Origin: JAGXKT01 sp964531695
GTDB lineage: Bacteria > Planctomycetota > Phycisphaerae > SM23-33
NCBI GenBank assembly: GCA_964531695.1
Contig: CAZHEH010000002.1
Span: forward strand, 186,001 to 250,000
DNA: 64,000 nt
Reading direction: 5' to 3'
Position numbers and translations under genes: made by a program. Positions 17,357 through 26,143 of this stretch are shown here, in pieces. Below the pieces are notes generated by a model that was not told where the DNA came from, made no database searches, and saw nothing but the letters and a program-made list of their open reading frames with translations. Within the stretch, counting starts at the first letter, position 1. Each line of letters begins with the position of its first letter.

Positions 17357-18163
17357 ATGCCGCGGAATATACTGGACACCATACTGGAAACCAAGCGAAC
17401 GCAGGTCGCGCGGCTTCGCGAGTCCGGGGAGGAGCTTCGGCGCCGGGCCGCCGAGGCGGCGCCCGCGCGCAACTTCTACGCCGCTCTGACGCGCCGGCCG
17501 CGCCGGGAGCTGAACCTGATCGCGGAGGTCAAGAAGGCCTCTCCCTCGGCCGGCGTGATCCGCGAAGACTTCGACCCCGTCGAGATCGCCCGCCGGTATG
17601 AGGCGGGCGGGGCGGACGCAATCAGCGTCTTGACAGACGAGCCGTACTTCCAGGGGCGGCTCGACTACCTGGCGGCCGTGCGCGAGGCGGTGCGGCTGCC
17701 CGTCCTTCGCAAGGACTTCATCATCGACCCCCTCCAGGTGTACGAAAGCCGGGCCGCGGGGGCGGATGCGATCCTGCTGATCGCGGCGGCGCTGCCGACG
17801 GGGCATCTGGCCGACCTGATGATCCTGGCGGCCGAGTTGGGCATGACCACGCTGGTCGAGGTTCACGGGGCCGATGAGTTGCTGCGCATTCGGTCGATGG
17901 TCGGCTTTCCGCATCCGCGTCGGGGGCTGCTGGGGATCAACAACCGGGACCTGACGACGTTCGAGGTGGACATCCGGACTACGGCCCGGCTGGCGGAGCT
18001 GGCCGAGGGCGCGCCGGTCATCAGTGAGTCGGGCATTCGGACACGCGACGACGTGCGAACGCTGCGCCGGGCGGGGGCGAGGGGTATCCTCGTCGGCGAG
18101 ACGCTCATGCGCTCGGGCGACATCCCGCGGGCGATCGCGGATCTCCTCGGCCCGGCGAGGTGA
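17357..18163 (+). CDS. trpC: Indole-3-glycerol phosphate synthase
   Basis: 268 aa from ATG 17357. A (beta/alpha)8 barrel that closes the indole ring in tryptophan synthesis. Signatures: LDTILETKRTQVARLR at the N-terminus, NLIAEVKKASPSAGVI (catalytic Lys), ISVLTDEPYFQG, VLRKDFIIDPLQVYESRAAGADAILLI, LGINNRDLTTFEVD, VISESGIRTRDDV and AGARGILVGETLMRS. It stands alone, without other trp genes, and converges on a zinc-ribbon gene with 7 nt between stops. Confidence 0.95.
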   Translation: MPRNILDTILETKRTQVARLRESGEELRRRAAEAAPARNFYAALTRRPRRELNLIAEVKKASPSAGVIREDFDPVEIARRYEAGGADAISVLTDEPYFQGRLDYLAAVREAVRLPVLRKDFIIDPLQVYESRAAGADAILLIAAALPTGHLADLMILAAELGMTTLVEVHGADELLRIRSMVGFPHPRRGLLGINNRDLTTFEVDIRTTARLAELAEGAPVISESGIRTRDDVRTLRRAGARGILVGETLMRSGDIPRAIADLLGPAR

Positions 18164-18170
18164 GCCCGCC

Positions 18171-18596
18171 TCACAGCATCTTGATCAGCGCCGCCGCCAG
18201 CGCCGCGAGGATGACCGCCACCACGGCCAGGATCACGAAGACAGGAAGGGATCGAGTCTTTCCGAGGTCCTTCTCCCGCCGCACGTCCGAGGCGCCCGCC
18301 GGTTCGGGCTCGGGCATGTTCTCGGGCTTCTGCCGGGCGGCCGAGCCGGATCCGGGCGTCGGCTCCTGCGCGGGCAGAACGTGTGTCTCCTCGGAATCGG
18401 GCGCGGGCTCCAGTTCGAGGTCGAGCCCGTCCGGGGGGGATTCGCTCTGGCTCGGGGGCGGCGGCACGTCGGAAGCAGCTCCGGCCTCGGGAATCGCGGT
18501 CACCGCCTTGCAGGTCGGGCAGCGTCCCCTTCGTCCCGCGTACGCGCTGGGTACCCGCACCGCGCAGCCGCAATGCTCGCACTTGAAGTGTATCAT
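18171..18596 (-). CDS. Zinc-ribbon protein with a C-terminal membrane anchor
   Basis: 141 aa from ATG 18596. Residues 1-35 contain two CxxC knuckles (FKCEHCGCAVRVPSAYAGRRGRCPTCKA). An 80-residue acidic, Pro/Ser-rich linker leads to one transmembrane helix at the very C-terminus (LPVFVILAVVAVILAALAAALIKML), making a tail-anchored protein with a cytoplasmic zinc finger. Small proteins of this design are frequent in planctomycetes; no function is known to me. Confidence 0.7.
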   Translation of the reverse strand: MIHFKCEHCGCAVRVPSAYAGRRGRCPTCKAVTAIPEAGAASDVPPPPSQSESPPDGLDLELEPAPDSEETHVLPAQEPTPGSGSAARQKPENMPEPEPAGASDVRREKDLGKTRSLPVFVILAVVAVILAALAAALIKML

Positions 18597-18793
18597 CGCA
18601 AAGTCCGCGCGGGGTCGGGCCGCTTGGCGGCCGGCCCCGCCGTTCAGCCGCCCAATGTATGCCCGTTGCCGGCCCCGCGACAAGCCAAAACCCCTTCCGC
18701 CGAAGAGGTTGGGGTCCGTGCGCGCCGCGCCGGCCGATGCGTAGTATAATCGGAGCCCCGGCCGTCGCCGTTGCGGCGTGGGCCGAAGCCGCC

Positions 18794-21358
18794 GTGGATA
18801 CCTTCACACTGGACAAGATCGAATTCGACGGGGTCCGTCACATCCTGTCTCGGTTCGCCGCGACGGGACCGGGTCGCGAACTCGCGCTGCGCATCCGCCC
18901 TTCGCGAAACCCGGATACGATCCGGCACTGGCTGCGGCAGACCGGTGAGATGGTGGCGGCCGTGCGGGATATCGGGCTGCCTCCGATGGCCGGCGTGACG
19001 GATATCTCCCCGGCGCTGCGCCGGGCGGCCCCCGGCGGTGGGGCGGATGCGGAGGACTTCGCCGTCATCGCCGCTGCGCTGGTGGCGGCGGGGAACGTGC
19101 GGGCCTATCTGGCGGGCATGCCCGAGGCGCTCGGCGAGCTGCATTCCCTGGCCGCGGAGATCGGCGAGTTTGCCCGCGAGGTGGAGTGGATCGGCGAGAT
19201 CATCGGCCCGTCGGGGGAGGTGCGCGACGACGCCTCGCCGCGGTTGCTCGAGCTTCGCCGCGGCATCGAGCGCACGACGCGGGAAGTGCACGACGTCATC
19301 TACGGCTACCTGCACAAGCCGGAGGTGACCAAGCTGCTTCAGGAGGCGACCGTCACGCTGCACGGGGACCGCTACGTGCTGCCGGTGCGCGCCGACAACC
19401 GCGGCCGGCTGCCGGGCGTGGTCCATCGGGAGTCGAAGACGGGGGCCACGGTGTTCGTCGAGCCCAACGCGAGCGTCGAGTTGAATAACCGGCTGGCCGA
19501 CCTTCGCGACGACGAGCGGCGGGAGGTGGAGCGATTGCTGCACCATCTGGCGGTGCGGCTGCTGCCGAGGCACAAGGACATCGCCGAGACCATGCGGGCG
19601 TTGGCCCGCGTCGACCTGCTGGCGGCCAAGGCCCAGTACGCCTACCAGCACGACATGGTCTGCCCGGAGATCCGCGAGCACGGCCCGCTCGAGTTGGCCG
19701 AGGTCCGTCACCCGCTGCTGCTGGAGCAGGTGCGTCAGCGGGAGCGGACCCGCACGGAGGGCGGCGAGCCCGCCGACGACGGGCTGGACGACGTCGTGCC
19801 GATCCACGTGCGCCTGGGGGAAGACTTCGACCTGCTGCTGATCACCGGCCCGAACACGGGCGGCAAGACGGTGACGCTGAAGTCGGTGGCGCTGATGGTC
19901 GTCATGGCCCAGAGCGGGCTGCACATCCCGGCGCGGCGCGGCGCGCGTCTGCCCGCCTTCCGCGACGTCTTCATCGACATCGGCGACGAGCAGTCGCTTC
20001 AGCAATCGCTCAGCACGTTCGGCGGGCACATCAAGCGGATTCGGCATATCCTCCGCAAGACGGCCAAGTCCTCGCTCGTGCTGCTCGACGAACTGGGCGC
20101 GGGCACGGACCCCGACGAGGGCGGGGCCATCGGTCAGGCCATTCTCGACGAGCTGCGGCGCATCGGTTGCCTCGGCATGGTCACCACGCACCTGAGCGTG
20201 CTGAAGGCCTACGCCATGACGCACGATCGCGTGGACAACGCCTCCGTCGAGTTCGACACCAAGACGCTCCGGCCGACCTACCATCTGCACATCGGTTCGC
20301 CCGGCGAGAGTCACGCCATCACCGTGGCCGAGCGCCTCGGCATCGGGGAGCGGATCGTCCAGGCAGCCCGGCAGCACCGGAACGCCCAAGGGCGGCGGTT
20401 CATCAAGGCCATTCGGGCCACCAGCAAGGCCCGGCAGGGCGCCGAGAAGGCCCGTGCCGAGGCCAAGCAGGCCCGGCTCGCCGCGGAGCAGGACCAGGAG
20501 GCGTACCAAGCGAAACTGGCGGGCCTGCACCGGCTACAGGAGGAGTTCGGCGAATGGCTGGCGGGGCTGCCCGAGTGGCAGCCCGGCGACGAGATTCACG
20601 TGCCGTCGCTGGGGCGGACCGGGCGGCTGGTTCGCCTGGAGCTGCACCGGCAGGTCGCGGTGATCGACTCCGGCAACACCCGGATCGAGGTGCCGCTCCA
20701 TGAGCTGATGCCCGACTTCGGCCAGGCCGAGGTGCGAGAGGACATCGCTTCGCTACGCCGGCAGATTGTGGAACAGGCCCGCCAAAGCGAGCAGGCCCGC
20801 GCCGAGGCCGAGCGGGCCCGCAAGGAGTACCACGAGTCTCTTGCGCGGCATCAGGAGCGGGCCCGGCGGTTCGACGCCTGGCTCGGGGCGGTGGCGCGGA
20901 TGAAGGTCGGCGATGAAGTCCCCATCTCCCACGCGCCCGGCAAAGGCCGGCTCGTGTCGGCGGATCTGCCGGGGCTCAAGGCGATGGTGGAGACCGACAA
21001 GGGACGGATCGAGCTGTCCCTGCAGGATCTCTTCCCGCAGACCGGGCCGTTCTCGGATGCCCAGCACGGGGGTCGGCGGCACAAGGGCGGCGGCAAGCCC
21101 GGCAAGCCGAGCGGGAAGCAGGCGCGCTCTAACCGGCCCATCCGACGCCGAGACCCGGGCGGCAAGGCCGCCCGCGCCAGCCGCAAGGCCCTGACGGAGG
21201 CCGAGCCCGGCAGCGAGGTGTACGTCGTGCCGTTCGGCAAGCGCGCGACGCTGATCCGCGTGGACGCGGAAAGGGACCAGGCGGTGGTTCAGAGCGGCGT
21301 GTTCGAGATGACCATCGGCCTGGCCGACCTCGAGCCGGTGGGAGGACGAGGGGGATAG
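18794..21358 (+). CDS. mutS2: MutS2-type ATPase with three KOW-like modules and no Smr domain
   Basis: 854 aa from GTG 18794. Residues 1-340 match the MutS2 lever/clamp core (DKIEFDGVRHILSRFAATGPGRELA; HGDRYVLPVRADNRGRLPGVVHRESKTGATVFVEP). The ATPase has Walker A GPNTGGKT (352-359), SLSTFGGHIKRI, Walker B LVLLDELGAGTDPDEG and VTTHLSVLKAYA. Bacterial MutS2 usually ends in a KOW domain and an Smr nuclease domain. Here the C-terminus instead shows three related 45-residue modules at about 596-640, 704-747 and 802-848, each starting G(D/S)E and ending hydrophobic-x-x-L-x-P. No Smr motif is present. MutS2 acts on collided ribosomes or recombination intermediates. An upstream ATG at 18737 would span a TATAAT element (18745-18750), so I prefer GTG; no clear ribosome site precedes it. 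Confidence 0.88.
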   Translation: MDTFTLDKIEFDGVRHILSRFAATGPGRELALRIRPSRNPDTIRHWLRQTGEMVAAVRDIGLPPMAGVTDISPALRRAAPGGGADAEDFAVIAAALVAAGNVRAYLAGMPEALGELHSLAAEIGEFAREVEWIGEIIGPSGEVRDDASPRLLELRRGIERTTREVHDVIYGYLHKPEVTKLLQEATVTLHGDRYVLPVRADNRGRLPGVVHRESKTGATVFVEPNASVELNNRLADLRDDERREVERLLHHLAVRLLPRHKDIAETMRALARVDLLAAKAQYAYQHDMVCPEIREHGPLELAEVRHPLLLEQVRQRERTRTEGGEPADDGLDDVVPIHVRLGEDFDLLLITGPNTGGKTVTLKSVALMVVMAQSGLHIPARRGARLPAFRDVFIDIGDEQSLQQSLSTFGGHIKRIRHILRKTAKSSLVLLDELGAGTDPDEGGAIGQAILDELRRIGCLGMVTTHLSVLKAYAMTHDRVDNASVEFDTKTLRPTYHLHIGSPGESHAITVAERLGIGERIVQAARQHRNAQGRRFIKAIRATSKARQGAEKARAEAKQARLAAEQDQEAYQAKLAGLHRLQEEFGEWLAGLPEWQPGDEIHVPSLGRTGRLVRLELHRQVAVIDSGNTRIEVPLHELMPDFGQAEVREDIASLRRQIVEQARQSEQARAEAERARKEYHESLARHQERARRFDAWLGAVARMKVGDEVPISHAPGKGRLVSADLPGLKAMVETDKGRIELSLQDLFPQTGPFSDAQHGGRRHKGGGKPGKPSGKQARSNRPIRRRDPGGKAARASRKALTEAEPGSEVYVVPFGKRATLIRVDAERDQAVVQSGVFEMTIGLADLEPVGGRGG

Positions 21359-21549
21359 GGGAATCACCCCAGAAGCGTCTGTGTGGGTTGTTTCTGATAA
21401 GTCATTTTTTGCCAAGAAATCTCGGTCGTTAGTGATGGGTCCAACGGGTGGTGCCGATAACTGACACGGGCAGGCGGATGGGGAGCGGTCCATCCTGTCC
21501 GGGGTCTCGGTGTCGAATCGCTCGCGAAGCCGGAAAAGGAGCAGGGGGC

Positions 21550-21753
21550 ATGGCGGTAGGGTCGGTCATGCAGCGCAACCCGCTGAAGTACTGGCGGGCC
21601 CACATCCGGGCGCAGACGCAGAAGGCGCTCCGCGAGACGCGTGCGCGCCGGAAGGACATCTACCGGATCAAGGGAGCGGCGACGGATCTGCGCGCGACGA
21701 TCAACCGCGCGAATCCGCCGATGTACGGCCGGGGGGTCAACCACCTGGCGTGA
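21550..21753 (+). CDS. Small basic hypothetical protein
   Basis: 67 aa from ATG 21550, preceded by a strong AAGGAGCAGGGGG site, which is the main support. The product is very basic (core phrase WRAHIRAQTQKALRETRARRK) and predicted mainly helical, without Cys, signal or membrane segment. I do not recognise it. It lies between mutS2 and the convergent lptG gene. Nucleic acid binding is possible from charge alone, nothing more. Confidence 0.5.
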   Translation: MAVGSVMQRNPLKYWRAHIRAQTQKALRETRARRKDIYRIKGAATDLRATINRANPPMYGRGVNHLA

Positions 21754-21774
21754 GGGGCATCGCCGCCGGCGGGC

Positions 21775-23145
21775 TCATGTCTTGACGGAATCGATCATCA
21801 CGGCCGCGATGGGTCCGAAGATCAGCAGCGGCAACCAGGCCTGCACTTCGGGGGGCAGGGCCACGTAGCGGCACAGATGGATGCAGACGAAGAACACCGC
21901 CACGATGCCGAGGCACATTGTCGCGGACGCCTTGAGGTTCCGCTCGCGGGACAGGATGAACGGCAGCCCGAGCAGCAGCATCACAAGGTTGTTGATGGGT
22001 TCGGTCACGCGGGCATGGATCATCAGCCGGGCGGCATTCCGGTCGGAGACGGTGTCGGTGTCGAGCAGCCGCCGGAGTTGGCCGACGGAGAGGTAGTCCA
22101 GCCATCGGCTCGAGCGTCGCAGGACCAGATCGTCCGGTGTCAGGCCGGAGCGGATGAAGATCCGGCCTTCCCGCAGTTGCCAGTACGGCGGCTCGCCGGC
22201 GGGGGCGCTGAACGTGGCCGAGCGAGCGGTGAATGTGGCGATGTCCGTCTCTTCGATGCGGAGCCGGAAGCGCGGTCGGAGCAGTTGCACGCGCGGCGGC
22301 CGGTCGGGGTGGACCCCGGCGACGACGCGGGCGGTGGCCTCGATCCGCATGTCCTCGTATTGCGGCTCGTCAAGCGTGACCTCCAGCCGGCCGCCGTTGG
22401 CCGCCACACGCCCGCGAAGCCGTTCCAGATCCTCCGGGCCGAGCCGCGAGTAGATGCGGCGCGTCGAGGGCGCGAGGCGCCACGTGCCCTTGGCCCGGGT
22501 GACCTCGGCATCGTCCAAGCCCCATCCCGACTCGGTCCCGAGCTGCTGCGGCACGGCCGTGCCTTCGGGGCGGCTGCGGACATGGGCCAGGTGCCGGTGC
22601 TGCCCGTCGTGAATGACAACGACCGGCTCGGTCATCACGGCATCGGCGACGCGGAAGTTCGGGGCGTACCAGACGTGATTCTGGGCGTCGGTGGCCATTC
22701 GGACGTCGAATTCCCGGCTGCCGGGGACCTCGTCGTGCTTGCGCACCAACTCGGAGGCCACGCGGGGGATGACGACTTCGCGGTCGAGCACGACCAGGAC
22801 GGAAAGCCCCATCGAGCAGAGGATGATCGGCCAGACCACGCGGTGCAAGCTGACGCCGGAGGCCAGCATGGCCGTCAACTCGTTGGTATGATTCATGCGC
22901 CAGATCGTGAACACCGCCCCGGCCACGACGATCACGCCGCTCAGCTCGATGATATACGCGAACGAGTTGTACCCGTAGTACCGGGTGATGTACGCCACGA
23001 GTTCGCCGAAGGGCATCCCGTGCTCGGCGAACTCGTCCATGTTCACGAACAGGTCGGCCACAATGCGGATGGCCATCATCGCCACGAAGCACAGGGCCGT
23101 GGAGAGCAGAAAACTGCGGACGATGTACCGGTCCAGCATCTTCAT
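21775..23145 (-). CDS. lptG: LptG-like permease of the lipopolysaccharide export ABC transporter (YjgP/YjgQ family)
   Basis: 456 aa. Three N-terminal transmembrane helices (LDRYIVRSFLLSTALCFVAMMAIRIV; YIIELSGVIVVAGAVFTIWRM with the family NEL(T/V)AMLASG motif; VVWPIILCSMGLSVLVVL), a periplasmic beta-jellyroll of about 220 residues, then three C-terminal helices. The NELTAMLASGVSLHRV segment is diagnostic for LptF/LptG. LptFG with LptB extracts LPS from the inner membrane. It lies 10 nt after the lptF-like gene. Which of the pair is F and which is G follows position only. Confidence 0.82.
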   Translation of the reverse strand: MKMLDRYIVRSFLLSTALCFVAMMAIRIVADLFVNMDEFAEHGMPFGELVAYITRYYGYNSFAYIIELSGVIVVAGAVFTIWRMNHTNELTAMLASGVSLHRVVWPIILCSMGLSVLVVLDREVVIPRVASELVRKHDEVPGSREFDVRMATDAQNHVWYAPNFRVADAVMTEPVVVIHDGQHRHLAHVRSRPEGTAVPQQLGTESGWGLDDAEVTRAKGTWRLAPSTRRIYSRLGPEDLERLRGRVAANGGRLEVTLDEPQYEDMRIEATARVVAGVHPDRPPRVQLLRPRFRLRIEETDIATFTARSATFSAPAGEPPYWQLREGRIFIRSGLTPDDLVLRRSSRWLDYLSVGQLRRLLDTDTVSDRNAARLMIHARVTEPINNLVMLLLGLPFILSRERNLKASATMCLGIVAVFFVCIHLCRYVALPPEVQAWLPLLIFGPIAAVMIDSVKT

Positions 23146-23155
23146 GGAGGATTCG

Positions 23156-24853
23156 TCACTTCCGTGCCAGGTGGGCGTAGAGCCACACGCCGCCCAGAAA
23201 CAGCGCGGCCACGCCGGACCACATGACCCCGATCCCCACCACGAGCGGCACGTCGATGTTCCGGGCCATTTCCTTGCCCGTCAGGATCAGCACCACGACG
23301 GGCAAGGAGGGCAGCAGCGACACGGCGAACCCGCTGAGCAACTGGCCGCCCTTCAGGAGGATCCCCAACCCGCCGCCGATCGCGACCAACAGGAAGCAGC
23401 TTGCCCCGAAGGCGACACGGAAGTGCATCTCGGCGATCAGCTTGCTCCGCTCCCGCGGCAGCACTTCGTTCAGCAGGTTGTCGATCGGATTGCGGATCCT
23501 GGGATTCCGGCTGAAGCCCTTGTCGGCGGCCAGGTCGGCCAGTGTCACGCCCTTGACCTGATCGGAGTACCGCACGGGCAGCGGCGCCGTGATGCGCCAC
23601 TCCTCGCGACCGGTCGGCTCGCCCCCGCCCGGCGGGGTGACCTGTACTCTTTCGGTCAGGATCAGCTCCGCGCGCGATCTCTCGGCGCGGGGGTCGTAGT
23701 CCGTCTCGATCGCGCCGTCGTCCGCCGTGACGGTCGCCGGCAGCACCGGCTGCCAGTGCACCGGCGCGCCGACGGCCCCGCCGGGCCCGGCCGCCAGGGC
23801 CAGGTGCAACTGCTCCCGCCAGGAGGGCACTTCCACGCCGTCCCGGCAGTATGTGGCGGAGACGGGCTTGCCGCCATCGGCCCGCAGCCGCACGCCGCCG
23901 CTGTTGTTGGCGTTCGCGCGGCCGGCTCGCAGCAGGAACGTGCGGCCCTGTGCCTCGAACCGCCATTCGCTCGACGGGCCGGAGAGAGACTCGGCCACTT
24001 CCTGACAGATCAGGTCGTGGGCGATGTGCCGCCGGATGTCGGCAACCCGCAGGCCGATTTGCGGCAGGGCGCTCGGGTCGCGGATCGCGCGGAGCAGCTT
24101 GCCCCATCCGTACCACTCCGGTTTGTGCTCCAACGGATTCGGCAGCTTGACCGGCGGAATGGGCTGGTGTCCGGCGGTGACGCGCTGGGATGCCATGTCC
24201 CCGGTGGCGTCCACGACATCGACCGACAGGTAGTGCTCGCCGTGTTCCGTGCGGAAGAAGCTCGGCCTCGCGCTGGCCACCGCGCTGACGAAGGGCGGTT
24301 CGCCCGGCCCACGCATGTACACGACGACGACGTCGCGGAGCGTCTCCTCGCTTTCGTCGGGGCGGGCCCGGACCAGCAGCTTCTCGCCCGCGCCGGGGCT
24401 GCCCTCGATGTAGCCGCGGCTGCGGAACTGGTTGTAGGTGAGCCCGCGGATATTCTGGTGCACGGCCCGCTCGGCGCGGGCGGCCATGTCCGGGGCGACG
24501 AAGTTGGTCAGCACCAGCGAGATGCAGGTCGCGACCGTCGCCAGCAGAAGCCCCGGCGTCAGAAGCGACAGCGTCGATACCCCGCTGGCGCGACAGGCCA
24601 GAAGCTCCCGGTCCTGGCTGAACCGCCCGTAGATGACCGTTGAGGCGAACAGCGCCGCGATCGGCAGCGTGAAGGTCACGGTCCACGGGAGCATGTAGAC
24701 GAAGAGCTGGGCCACCTGCTCCGGCGACAGACCCTTCTGGCGCAGCGGCTTCATGATCATCACGACCGTGAACAGCAGCGTCAGCGCCGTCAGCGCCAGC
24801 AGCGTTACCCGCACCAGGTCCCGTGCGATGTATGAGTAAAGCGTCTTAAGCAA
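23156..24853 (-). CDS. lptF: LptF-like permease of the lipopolysaccharide export ABC transporter
   Basis: 565 aa. It begins MLKTLYSYIARDLVRVTLLALTAL, with the family helix pair and RELLACRASGVSTLSLLTPGLLLA, matching the YjgP/YjgQ coupling-helix motif. The periplasmic region is longer than usual (about 370 residues against 200), which makes the protein much larger than the common 360-400 aa. The C-terminal helices include FRVAFGASCFLLVAIGGGLGILLKGGQLLSGFAVSLLPSLPVVVLILTG. First gene of an lptF-lptG pair. It supports an outer membrane with LPS-like lipids. Confidence 0.82.
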   Translation of the reverse strand: MLKTLYSYIARDLVRVTLLALTALTLLFTVVMIMKPLRQKGLSPEQVAQLFVYMLPWTVTFTLPIAALFASTVIYGRFSQDRELLACRASGVSTLSLLTPGLLLATVATCISLVLTNFVAPDMAARAERAVHQNIRGLTYNQFRSRGYIEGSPGAGEKLLVRARPDESEETLRDVVVVYMRGPGEPPFVSAVASARPSFFRTEHGEHYLSVDVVDATGDMASQRVTAGHQPIPPVKLPNPLEHKPEWYGWGKLLRAIRDPSALPQIGLRVADIRRHIAHDLICQEVAESLSGPSSEWRFEAQGRTFLLRAGRANANNSGGVRLRADGGKPVSATYCRDGVEVPSWREQLHLALAAGPGGAVGAPVHWQPVLPATVTADDGAIETDYDPRAERSRAELILTERVQVTPPGGGEPTGREEWRITAPLPVRYSDQVKGVTLADLAADKGFSRNPRIRNPIDNLLNEVLPRERSKLIAEMHFRVAFGASCFLLVAIGGGLGILLKGGQLLSGFAVSLLPSLPVVVLILTGKEMARNIDVPLVVGIGVMWSGVAALFLGGVWLYAHLARK

Positions 24854-24982
24854 GCCCGTCGCTCCCCAGGTCCGCGCGAGTCAACCGCTGAGATCGTCTC
24901 TAAATGTAGCGGATTCCGGCCGTGAGCGTCCACGGCGTTTCGCCGGAACGGAGCGGAAGAGCCGCGAAGGGCCTTGCGGGGC

Positions 24983-25240
24983 TCAAGCGTCGGTGATCAG
25001 CGGCGCCTTGCCGATGGGCGGACTTGTGGCCGATTCGTAGCGGCCCAGGGCGGCCGTCACACGCGGGTCGGCCGGCCCGACGCGGCGGCGAACGTCCACG
25101 CGCACGGCACGAGGGGCGTTGAGCGAGGCGACGATCGCGCGGGCACGGGCGAGTGTCCGGCGGGCGGCTTCCCGGCCGGCCGGCGCGCGGAGCGTCCGCC
25201 CGCGGTCGGAGGGAACCGGAATGGCGATGGCCTTCTTCAC
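24983..25240 (-). CDS. Small hypothetical protein
   Basis: 85 aa from GTG 25240, beginning MKKAIAIPVPSDRGRTL. It is Arg/Ala-rich, without cysteine or membrane segment. Support is modest: a GAGGC 8 nt upstream and an AT-rich, hairpin-bearing region directly before it that could carry its promoter. It may be a false frame in high-GC DNA. No family recognised. Confidence 0.35.
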   Translation of the reverse strand: MKKAIAIPVPSDRGRTLRAPAGREAARRTLARARAIVASLNAPRAVRVDVRRRVGPADPRVTAALGRYESATSPPIGKAPLITDA

Positions 25241-25267
25241 GTCCGCGCCTCGCTGCGGCGCTATACA

Positions 25268-25296
25268 CCTAAGCAATTGCCGTAAAGGCAATTAGG
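25268..25296. repeat. AT-rich inverted repeat upstream of the small gene
   Basis: AATTGCC (25275-25281) and GGCAATT (25287-25293) form a perfect 7-bp stem over a GTAAA loop; CCT/AGG pairs extend it past a bulge. It stands out against GC-rich surroundings and fits an operator. A T-tract expected of a terminator is lacking. TATAG follows at a distance that could serve as a -10 element on the minus strand. Confidence 0.5.
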
Positions 25297-25435
25297 GTTT
25301 GCATCCGTGCGAAGCGTGGAATCCGGCGGCTCCCTCCGCGGTTCCGTGCGGGACGCTCGTGGCGTCTCTACCTCATTGTACCGCGCCCAGGACAGGCGCC
25401 CACCCGTACAGCGGCCGAATCCGTCGGATTCGGCG

Positions 25436-26143
25436 TCAGTCGTAGGCCAATGCCGGCCGGCTGACGCGGCGGCGGATGTCGGCCTGCATCGCGATCATCT
25501 CGCGGCGGACCCGCTCCAGCAGGGCCGCCGGCTCTGCCGAGCGGGCCTCGTCGCGCGGGATCGGCCGGGCATACTGCACGGCCACACTGCCCGGACCGGG
25601 CAGGGCGCGGCTCCGCGGCCAGGCCTCGAAGGCCCCGTCGATGACGACGGGGACCGTCCACTCCGCCGCCCGGCGGGCCAGCATGGCCACGCCCGGCAGA
25701 AAGGGCCCGATCCGCCCGTCGGTCGTCCGCGTCCCCTCGGCGAACACGACGAGTTGCCCGTCGGCCTTGAGCCGCCGCGTCGCCTCCTTCAGCGCGGCCG
25801 TGTCGGCGGCACCGCGCTTCACCGGGAATGCGTTGAGCGACTCGATGACATGCCGGAAGCCCGGCATGCGAAAGAGAGACGCCCGGGCCATGTAGCTCAT
25901 CGGGCGGCGCAGGGCGAAGCTCATCAGCATCGGGTCGAGGTAGCTCTGGTGGTTGCAGATGTACAGGGCGCCGCCCGAGGCCGGTTCGAGGTGCCGGTTG
26001 AACACGCGGACGCGCCACATCGCGCACATCGTGACTTGGAAGATCCGTCGCGCCAGCCGGTACCACAGGTTGGGCGTCGGGGCGCCGCTGCCGAACCGCA
26101 GGCCCCGAAGCAACGGGTTCGGGTGGCTCCGCGGGCCGTTCAC
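25436..26143 (-). CDS. plsC: 1-acyl-sn-glycerol-3-phosphate acyltransferase
   Basis: 235 aa from GTG 26143, which overlaps the cmk stop by four bases (GTGA). The acyltransferase motifs are all visible: NHQSYLDPML (catalytic HX4D, about residues 64-69), FPVKRGAADTAALKEA, VFAEGTRTTDGRIGPFLPGVAMLA, and VPVVIDGAFEAWP. It converts lysophosphatidate to phosphatidate at the inner membrane. Coupling of cmk with plsC is a frequent arrangement in bacteria. Confidence 0.9.
   Translation of the reverse strand: MNGPRSHPNPLLRGLRFGSGAPTPNLWYRLARRIFQVTMCAMWRVRVFNRHLEPASGGALYICNHQSYLDPMLMSFALRRPMSYMARASLFRMPGFRHVIESLNAFPVKRGAADTAALKEATRRLKADGQLVVFAEGTRTTDGRIGPFLPGVAMLARRAAEWTVPVVIDGAFEAWPRSRALPGPGSVAVQYARPIPRDEARSAEPAALLERVRREMIAMQADIRRRVSRPALAYD

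Noticed and set aside
18659..18793. Longer MutS2 starting at 18659 or 18737
   Set aside because: The added residues have no MutS2 similarity, and a TATAAT element lies within them; the family similarity starts at GTG 18794.
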